Part shown: positions 56,751 through 64,000 of the stretch, one piece after another
Layout: every line of letters begins with the position of its first letter
Position numbering within the stretch: position 1 is the stretch's first letter
Source: Teratosphaeria epicoccoides
Lineage: Eukaryota; Ascomycota; Dothideomycetes; Mycosphaerellales; Teratosphaeriaceae
DNA length: 64,000 bases
Direction of reading: 5' to 3'
NCBI GenBank assembly: GCA_021401465.1
Contig: JADDMT010000034.1
Location: 248,001-312,000, forward strand
Position numbers and translations under genes: made by a program
The notes under the pieces: generated by a model
What the model was told of the DNA's origin: nothing
Database searches by the model: none
What the model saw: the letters and a program-made list of their open reading frames with translations, nothing else

Positions 56751-57761
56751 ATGGAGACCAAGACACAATCTACACTCGCTGCTCCGGTCATGGGCTCCGA
56801 CTCGACGGCACAAGTCGCGAAGGAGGCCACGAACGAGGCGGCGAGGGAAATCGCATACGGCAGCTTCGCTGGAGCTGTCGGCAAGATCGTTGAATACCCT
56901 TTCGACACTGTCAAAGTACGATTACAGTCACAACCAGACAAACGACCACCGGTATACACTGGCCCACTTGACTGTTTCCGGAAAAGCATACGGAAAGATG
57001 GCTTCCGCGTGGGTCTATACCGAGGGGTCAGCGCACCAACGGTAGGTGCAGCAGCCGAGACAGCAAGCCTATTCGTCTCCTACAGCGCCGCCCAGACCTT
57101 GCTTAGAAGCACTGTCGTTAAAGTGAAGGAGGGGGGGGAGATGCCACTGCCCGCCCTCATAACAGCGGGAGCTATGAGCGGTGGCATCACCTCTCTCATC
57201 CTCACACCTATCGAGCTGGTAAAGTGCCGAATGCAAGTCCCGCTGCACTCCACCGTCGACTCCAACCTAGGACCCGGCCAAACCGCTTCGTCCGCATCCA
57301 ATTCGCCCTTCCAAGTCATTCGAGAAGTCTTTCGTCAAGAAGGCCTTCGAGGCTTCTGGCGCGGTCAACTCGGCACTTTCTTTCGCGAGACGGGTGGGTC
57401 GGCATGCTGGTTCGGCGGGTACGCGGCCACTACTGTTGCTTGTAAAAAGCGTATAGCCCTGCAAGAAAAGAAGTCGGTCGAAAATGTCAAGCTGCCGATC
57501 TCCCAACAAATGCTGTCTGGAGCTGTCGCTGGCGTGGCGTACAATTTCCTTCTCTTCCCAGCAGATACGATCAAATCCAAGATGCAGACAGGTGACTTTA
57601 CAGCTGTAAAGCAGACATTCGCGCAGATCGGCAGGGAGATCTGGCAAGCCCATGGTTTAAAAGGGTTCTATCGCGGATGTGGCATCACTTGCGCGAGAAG
57701 TGCGCCGAGTAGTGCCCTGATTTTCACGATCTTCGAGAATTTGAAGACGACGTTTGGTTGA
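56751..57761 (+). CDS. ORT1: Mitochondrial ornithine carrier (Ort1/Arg11, Neurospora arg-13)
   Basis: A 336-residue intronless SLC25 protein that exports ornithine made in the matrix to the cytosol for arginine synthesis, in exchange for ornithine or H+. The three carrier signatures are YPFDTVKVRLQ, TPIELVKCRMQ and FPADTIKSKMQ. The ornithine/basic-amino-acid branch is marked by FFRETGGSACWFGGYA with the RE(T)GG helix-4 motif, and by GVAYNFLLFPADT. The N-terminal ~40 residues are polar, followed directly by the first helix (YGSFAGAVGKIVEYP). A nine-G run at ~57127-57136 lies in a matrix loop (KVKEGGEM), a potential slippage site, but the frame is intact. Confidence 0.92.
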   Translation: METKTQSTLAAPVMGSDSTAQVAKEATNEAAREIAYGSFAGAVGKIVEYPFDTVKVRLQSQPDKRPPVYTGPLDCFRKSIRKDGFRVGLYRGVSAPTVGAAAETASLFVSYSAAQTLLRSTVVKVKEGGEMPLPALITAGAMSGGITSLILTPIELVKCRMQVPLHSTVDSNLGPGQTASSASNSPFQVIREVFRQEGLRGFWRGQLGTFFRETGGSACWFGGYAATTVACKKRIALQEKKSVENVKLPISQQMLSGAVAGVAYNFLLFPADTIKSKMQTGDFTAVKQTFAQIGREIWQAHGLKGFYRGCGITCARSAPSSALIFTIFENLKTTFG

Positions 57762-58180
57762 GACGAAGTGAGTGGAGTTTGACAAGTATTCGTGATCAGG
57801 CGAATGGGGATAGACAGCGTTGGGGTTCCAGGCGTTGTTGATGCGCTCTTCGGGGTGCAACTAAAACAGAATACTGTCAATGGCACGTAGCGGCTATGCC
57901 CGGTTGGATGTTTGGCAGGTGCCAAAGGCCTCCCGTGTTCGGTGTCAAATCCATGCAGTCAAAGCTATTTGCGGCCAAGAAGCCCATTGCCAACGGCACA
58001 AAGCAGCTGAGCTGGATGTGTTGTGGACGCGAAGGCCAACATGTATTCTGGTCCAGCCGCGTCCAGCCGATCTCTCATTAGGGCCTTTGTCGCGGTAGCG
58101 GTGCTCGCGACGTATCCCTGGGCGGCGCGACTGCAATTCGTGACAGTCCTGCTCTGCATTATTTTCGAAAGCATACAAAG
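57762..58180. other. 3' flank of the ornithine carrier gene
   Basis: No gene is supported. Minus-strand frames here may be the downstream end of the relic described next. Confidence 0.4.
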
Positions 58181-58480
58181 AGACCGACAAGATATTCTTC
58201 TGAACTAGGTATTCTTCCAATCGAGATACTTCTGAACTATCCAGAACGACAGAGGCTCGATAAGATCGCGTAACGTATGGCCTCGATACTCGTTCGCATC
58301 GCCCTATGATAGGCTGGTTGCGAGTGGCGGTCGGTCAGATATCAAGATCCAATCCCAAAGGAATTCTGTAGCGCCGTCGCCAATAATGCTGAACGTCATG
58401 TATTCGAGAAGGTTGCGATCCATCGCGTCTCGATTTTTGTCAGTACCAGATTGCAAGAGCCAATGCAAGGTCCTGCTTTC
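58181..58480 (-). pseudogene. Small decayed gene fragment, family not named
   Basis: One minus frame reads RNLLEYMTFSIIGDGATEF and LWDWILISDRPPLATSL. It then hits a stop (58304-58306) and resumes as GDANEYRGHTLRDLIEPLSF up to another stop (58205-58207). The pattern resembles an uncharacterised family of large fungal helical proteins that I recall only by its 'FLxYATIADGAEEFLWDWI'-like segment. Upstream and downstream parts are scattered in other frames. A relic is likelier than a gene. Confidence 0.35.
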
Positions 58481-60663
58481 TAGCTTGTCTTTCTGGAAGA
58501 CTTCTCACCTCCCGAGTTGGTCCTTGCTGAGGGCCATGGCTGGCGATATGGGACTTCAGGACCACTTGGATGATATGGACGTTGGTCAAGGAGTCTTGGA
58601 GGGCGTCAAGAGGCGAGGATACTGGTTGGGTAGCTTCCTCGGGGACTGTAGCCAGTTCATCTCGCGCATCTGAGCGCATGCCATCAAGTTCTTTTAGGGC
58701 GACGGCCGATACCTGTGGACAAAGTGGTGGTAGAGCTTGTCTTCGTCCTATTTGTCATTGCCATGATGAACTGTATCAGCTTGGCTATTTGATGGTGGCG
58801 CGCTGCCCCGTATCATACACAGTATCTGTTGTGGGAGACATGTGAAGCGTGACAGCGGCGCACGGTGTATCCATCGCGAGACGCATCGCACCGTGGGCTG
58901 CATCGTGTACGAGCGGTACTCCCTAACAGCTCGTCGCTGGTCGAAGAGAGATGACCAACAGTCTTCGAAGAAGACAGACACACGGTCTGCAATTTCACCG
59001 ACCCAGCGGCTCGTCCGCCCCTCCCACGCCTCCATCTCAACTCTACACCTCGCGACCACAACAACATCGAAGCGCAGACGTGTCCTCCATACATGTCATG
59101 TCCAGGCCACTGGAAATGGCCATTCGATAATACCGGAATGGCGACCTGGCCGCGATCACCTCTCCCGCGAATCATTGTCCGCCCCCTTGTTGCAACTCGC
59201 TCGGCGCTGTTCTGCCTCCTCGCTCGAACAAGTTCTCGCCGAGGGCTCCGGGAGAGCGCGAAACGTCTAAGGGATATTGACACTCTAGTTCAGATCCGGG
59301 CATGTACCGGCGACGTTAGCATGTCGATCGTGCGCGACGCTCAGCTTCCCCGGTCTCGCATACAGTCACGGCCAAATAAAGCCTTGACCGATCGCTGATT
59401 CACCAGGGTCCAGGTCAAGGGCAGCCGATCACGCGAAGCTCGCGTGATCTGACGCTGCCCAAGTCTTGCCCTCCGCTCTGAGCAGTCGGACAGAACCTGT
59501 TTAACGGTCGCGCGCAAGCATGACTGCGGGGCGAGTACCCCGTCCTTGCTCGAGATCGGGTTGGCTTGCATATGTCAAGAGATTCAAGCTGATGCGGACG
59601 TCATCCTGTCGATGCCATGGAGGCTGGACAGTATCGAGGCTCAAAGCAACCACGACATATGGTATATATCGGTCGCTATGTTCTAACCATGATTATTATT
59701 AGTATCCAAGCTGATCTAGCGCCGTGGAAACTGAAATTCTTCCTCTAGCATGCCCAGCGACTGTCATTCCGACATCGTGTTCCGGACGGCTCTCCTGCGC
59801 TCTACTTCAGAAGCCGTCAGACTCCGGGAACCAGTTTGAACGCACTGCACGATTCTGACAGAGTGAGCGGTGGCATTGCCCACACAAGACTGATAGGGGG
59901 TTCCAGCCAAGCACCCAAGAGTCCACCGAAAACGAGCACTTGGCGCAGTAAGCATAGAGATCCATTGGCTAGAACAAGCTCGAGTCTGGGTAGCTTGGAT
60001 GAGGCTGTCTCGATGGAATAGCGTGGCATCAGCCCACTACGGCAATTTCACACCGGCAGTCATGGATCCCAGAAAAATTTTGCTATGTGATGGGTTGGAG
60101 CCACTCCACATCAAACACTTCTATCTCGCGTGCATCCTTGGCCAAGACTGACGGAATGCCAAGACCGCGTTCTTTCGTATGTATCCCATCAGTATAACTT
60201 CGACACATTCTCTACTCATCAGCATTCACCGCGGCCACCGACAACATTCGAGAGCCACGCGTCAGGGGGCCAGCATGCACGACACCGCCGTATGATCCGC
60301 GGCTGTCGTTCTGCGCGGCCGCGCCCCTCGATTACACGTGTGAGCCATGCGATCCTTGCTGCAAACGCCCCAAATGCTGGGAACCCTAATAAGATTACAT
60401 CCAAGCGTCTTTCCGGGGCTATGTGTATGCGACCATGATTCGGAGTAGGCAGTTCGCACGACCTGATAGTGCCTACCGTGGAACGGTACCAGTGTCGCCC
60501 AGCTCACGACCTTAGTCTCACTATTACCAACATCGGTCCGGATGAATCACCTACTGCGCTGCTATTTTCTGGATATGGATATCATGTGCTCTTGGACCTA
60601 GATGAGCACGTTTGCGCGCATTTGCCTGCTTTCCATTCCTTCCCTCGGCCGGACCGCTGCAGG
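58481..60663. other. 2.2-kb gene-poor interval upstream of the oxidase
   Basis: No gene supported. Short frames on both strands (e.g. 58842-59270 +, 60130-60438 +) show no motif. The right end contains the oxidase promoter. The oxidase frame is open upstream to 60469, but without a signal peptide from there. Confidence 0.45.
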
Positions 60664-62544
60664 ATGCAGCTCAGTGACCTTCTTGCGTCCATTCTGCTAG
60701 CATGGGCACATGTGGGTCTCGCTGTCGCTATCCCTGGAGACCCCCTCGTAGGACGTAACATTGTCGTTACCTCGGCCAGATTCGACGACTTACCGCCTGG
60801 CTATAGTCCACCGGTGCGCCACGACGAGACTTTCATTCCTGACTACGTCCTGGTTGTATCATACAGAAATGTGTCGGTTGCTTGCCAGTCGAAACAGTCG
60901 GTGGTAATCAATGGGACTTCTCCAGGTCCACACATCAGACTCCCAGCCGGGAAGTCAACTTGGATACGGGTCTATAATGATATGGAGGAGTTTAACTTCA
61001 CGATGCACTGGCACGGGCTTGCGCAACGCGCAGCTATATTTTCCGATGGCTCGGTTGTAACACAATGGCCCATTGCACCGCACCATTTCTTTGACTACGA
61101 AGTGCGTCCTGAGCAAGATGATGCAGGAACCTACTTCTACCACAGCCACGTTGGCTTCCAAGCCGCATCGGCGGCTGGTGCGCTAATTGTCGAGGATGTG
61201 GGAGACCCGCCATATGCGTACGACGAGGAGAGATGCATCATGATGACAGACTACTTCAATAAGACAGACGTGACAATTGAGGAAGGCCTGCTTGCGAAAC
61301 CATTCAAGTGGTCCGGCGAGACGAATGCTGTTTTGATTAATGGGGTAGGGCCTGCTGTTGGTGAGACTGCCGGTGAGGAGGGTTGCGAGCTGCCCGTGAT
61401 CCACGTTGACCCGGGGAAAACATATCGTCTGCGATTCATTGGAGCACTGGCCCTATCGATGGTGCAGTTCGCCATCGTTGATCACGACAAATTCACCATC
61501 ATTGGAGCCGACGGACACTATACCATGCCTCATGACGAAAACTTCATGCAAGTGTCGAGTGGGCAAAGGTTCGAGGTCCTTTTCAAGACCAAAGCAGCGG
61601 CAGAGCTGGGCAGCCAGACAGATTACCTAATACAGTACGAGACGAAGGATAGGCCTGCGGTGTATCGTGGCTACGGCGTTCTGCGATACTCGAAGGGCAA
61701 CCCATCGATCACTACGGCACCATCGACTCCGCCTCTGAAGTTGAACCACCCCACATACGATTGGCTGGAGTACGCGCTTGAGCCTTTGCATCCGAATGAT
61801 TTCCCGTCTGCAGACGAGGTCACGAGGAGAGTCACGATTTTCGATCGTCAGGTCCCAACAGGATCAATAATTTGGCAGATGAATGGGAGCCATTGGAACG
61901 AATCCACGCCGCATCTTGTATCTCCTGGTGGCACACCAAATCTAGTTGAGATTTATCGGAATGGCCAAGCAGCCATTCCGAGCTACGAGGCAGCTCTGAA
62001 AAATGGCGGATGGGATCCAACGACTTATACGTGGCCCGCTAAGATAGGTGAAGTAAGTGGAGACAAGAGGTAAATCTTGGCGTGTGCTAATGACGGGCAG
62101 GTGCTCGAGATCATCTTCTATAACACTGGCAGTCTTGTGCACGGTGGCGTCGATTATCATCCGTTCCATGCTCACGGGGGCCACTATTACGACATTGGTA
62201 GCGGCAACGGCTCCTACGACCCGTTCGCCAACGAGGCGAAACTGAAGAAATACAAACCTGTTTTGCGTGACACCACCAATCTGTACCGGTATATCGACAA
62301 GACCACATTCGGAGCTGATGCTGGCTGGCGAGCTTGGCGTCTGAGGGTTCGAGACGCGGGTGTATGGATGATTCACTGCCACATCTTGCAACACATGGTT
62401 ATGGGCATGCAGACTGTCTGGGTCATGGGCGACTACGAGCAGATTGCGAAAGTGCCGCCGCCGTATGTTCAAGGCTACTTGACATTTGGCGGTTCAGCAT
62501 ATGGCAACGATAGTTTTGCGCCGAGTTATTTGCATCGAATCTAG
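60664..62544 (+). CDS. Secreted multicopper oxidase (ascorbate oxidase/Abr1-like)
   Basis: Two exons, 60664-62052 and 62101-62544, with a 48-bp intron (GTAAGT...GGGCAG), encoding 610 residues. I chose the ATG at 60664 because it starts a signal peptide (MQLSDLLASILLAWAHVGLA) cut near AIPG. An in-frame ATG 65 codons earlier would bury it. The three-cupredoxin protein carries all four copper-binding motifs: HWHG at 115-118, YHSH with His160/His162, HPFHAHGGHYY (His483/486/488) and HCHILQHMVMGM (His555, Cys556, His557, His561). Met566 is the likely axial type-1 ligand, as in ascorbate oxidases. Several N-glycosylation sites are visible (NVS, NGT, NFT). Such enzymes oxidise phenols, ascorbate or DHN-melanin intermediates with O2. 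The substrate is not deducible. Confidence 0.93.
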
Positions 62545-62883
62545 TAATTGTAGTGCACCGAATTTGTGTATAGTGTCTGTATACAGTGCTCAGCAACAGA
62601 TGACCTCACCTTCCAAGTTCGCGTTGCACTCGAAGCATGGTCATACTGCGGAAGGTCTTCACGAGCAAACTCCACATATTATCAATAATTTATTCACCGT
62701 ACCCGCAATAGGACGCAGACGACGAGTGCGTCCATCGATAGGTCGCTACTGATCACGTTCGAAGCTGCATTTATTCACAACCAAACATGGTCTTGCCGGC
62801 ATAAAAGGAGGCGCATGGACCCAGGATCGTCTCGTGGAACGACTTCAATTTACTGACATCACCTATCTTCCTTGCTCATTGTG
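62545..62883. other. Intergenic, promoter of the PfkB kinase
   Basis: A 339-bp gap between the oxidase stop and the kinase start. No gene seen. Confidence 0.5.
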
Positions 62884-64000
62884 ATGGCAGCCGCCGGCTT
62901 TCCGCGTCTAGTAGCGCTAGGCAACGGCGTGTGGCTAGATGAGATCCGCAAGGAAGAGAAGCAGCCTATTCCTGACGTGCCCGGTGGCTCTGTCACATTT
63001 GGTAAACAAGTCTGCGGCTTGAGATTGGCTCGACTGACATTATCTGAAGCCACACTAGGAGCGCGTCTATTCACTCCAAATGACCCAGGCAGCATCTGCA
63101 TGGTCTTCAACGCTGGGCATGACTTTCTCAAAAACGTACTCGATCTCTTCCGGCAATGGCGACTTACTTTGACCATCAACCACATAAGCACCGAGCCTTC
63201 TTCCCGTGGACTAGTGCTCTACAACAAAGCAGACTCTCACCGGAAAGGTCAGTACAGATGAGCAGGAACATTCTTGTCCAAGGCGGTCCATGACCCCCTG
63301 ACTATTGGTAGGCTTTCAAAAGTTGACCCAATCTTTGCCTATCGTCATCAGAGATCTTGAGGGCAGTAAGCTGCTGCATTCGCAGGCTTTCCACTTCTTC
63401 GGGACGGCTGAGTACATCGAGGAGCAGACGCGGGATCTAGACAGCCTTGGCCAACAGTACACGCACTTGGACGAACAATACAAACGGCCGCTCATTGTCT
63501 GGGAACCGCATGCGAAGTCTTGCATTGCTGCAGCATTTGCAGGCAGCTCAAGTTGTCGACGTCTTCTCGCCAAACCATGAAGAGCTGGCAAGCTTCTTCG
63601 GAGTGGACATACCGCTCGCGTCGGATAGAACAACAATTGTCAGGCAAGCACGGGTGTTCCTAAGTTCTGGCATAGGGCCAAAAGGAAATGGTTGTGTCGT
63701 GGTCAGGTGTGCAGATGCAGGCGGTTTGATTCTGACACAGGGGACAGAGCCTGTTTGGTTGCCATCTTTTTTTGGTAAAAATGCCTCCAAAGTCGTCGAT
63801 CCTACTGGTGGCGGCAATGGCTTCCTTGGCGCATTTGTAGTCGGTTATCAGGAGACTGGAAGTTTCGTGGAGGCAGCTAAGTATGGTCACGTTGGCGCTT
63901 CATTCATGATTGAGCAGACCGGCTGTCCAGAGTGCTCTGGTGAAGGCCAAACCGAGCGTTGGAATGGCTGCAGCGTCTTCGATCGTTTGGCTGAGTATCG
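62884..64000 (+). CDS. PfkB-family sugar kinase (Mak32-like), 3' partial, frame break
   Basis: Exons 62884-63001, 63050-63247 and 63312 to beyond the window; introns are 48 and 64 bp. Exon 1 to 2 splices to GGSVTFATLGARLFTP, the PfkB N-terminal glycine/threonine segment. Exon 3 gives RPLIVWEPHAKSC. There the frame breaks: LQAAQVVDVFSPNHEELASF continues one base out of phase. One surplus base between ~63524 and 63538, most simply in the TTT at 63536-63538, explains it. The rest runs open to the window end, with the family's VVVRCADAGG and the ATP/anion-hole signature DPTGGGNAFLGAF, where kinases have GA(G)D; the usual catalytic Asp is replaced by Asn. Fungal Mak32-like members commonly have this DPTGGGNAF form. 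The substrate is unknown. Confidence 0.8.

Noticed and set aside
1..64000. tRNA, rRNA, CRISPR or intact transposable elements
   Set aside because: I looked for T-loop-like GTTCGA boxes with cloverleaf arms, direct-repeat arrays, and transposase or reverse-transcriptase motifs, and saw none that hold up by eye.

Overview
The window is nuclear DNA of a filamentous ascomycete (Pezizomycotina). The signs are compact genes with 48-79 bp GT-AG introns, many intronless reading frames, and fungus-specific families: the inositolphosphorylceramide synthase Aur1, Cgr1, a Swi5/Ace2-type zinc-finger factor and the giant DUF3638/DUF3645 protein. The overall style suggests a dothideomycete, but that is only an impression. 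I see no tRNA, rRNA, CRISPR array or intact transposon.

Layout. 0-5.2 kb: cytoplasmic tyrosyl-tRNA synthetase (-) divergent from a membrane PXA/PX/nexin-C protein (+). 5.5-10.4 kb: eroded accessory stretch with a short F-box frame, frame-broken coding debris, a DOPA-4,5-dioxygenase-like gene lacking its centre (-), and a small two-exon hypothetical gene (-). 10.4-19.9 kb: a five-exon giant gene of about 3,090 codons (DUF6606/DUF3638/DUF3645) with one frame break. 20.4-22.2 kb: patatin-like phospholipase. 22.4-26.8 kb: second eroded stretch with dead copies of an NAD(P)-dependent reductase and an isopenicillin-N-synthase-like 2-oxoglutarate dioxygenase, plus a basic hypothetical gene whose 3' end was rearranged by a 34-bp tandem duplication. 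27-28 kb: glutathione S-transferase-like gene (three exons). 29.7-31.9 kb: SWI5/ACE2-type factor. 34.2-35.6 kb: AUR1. 36.5-38.9 kb: an eight-exon gene for a lysine/alanine-rich, then Gly/Val/Thr-repeat, LEA-like protein. 41.5-44.9 kb: GBP2/HRB1-type three-RRM protein with a 4-nt coding first exon and a 1.33-kb intron. 45.2-46.4 kb: mitochondrial carrier. 46.9-50.9 kb: relic of a full-length ABCC (Yor1-like) transporter. 51.7-53.7 kb: NYN-domain protein. 54.1-56.3 kb: RPN12 and CGR1. 56.8-57.8 kb: mitochondrial ornithine carrier. 58-60.6 kb: gene-poor, with a small relic. 60.7-62.5 kb: secreted multicopper oxidase. 62.9 kb to the end: PfkB-family sugar kinase with a frame break, running off the window.

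The housekeeping genes (translation, proteasome, ribosome biogenesis, sphingolipid synthesis, arginine metabolism, mRNA export) are intact. The genes typical of secondary or xenobiotic metabolism (reductase, 2OG dioxygenase, DOPA dioxygenase-like, ABC exporter) are broken by indels and stops. The strongest reading is an accessory metabolic and transport repertoire decaying between conserved genes. Two otherwise perfect genes (the giant DUF3638 gene and the PfkB kinase) each carry a single-base frame break that could be a real mutation or an assembly error. The least-understood intact systems here are the DUF3638 giant and the repetitive LEA-like protein. All splice models were built by eye from reading frame, GT-AG sites and family resemblance recalled from memory; no database search was run.
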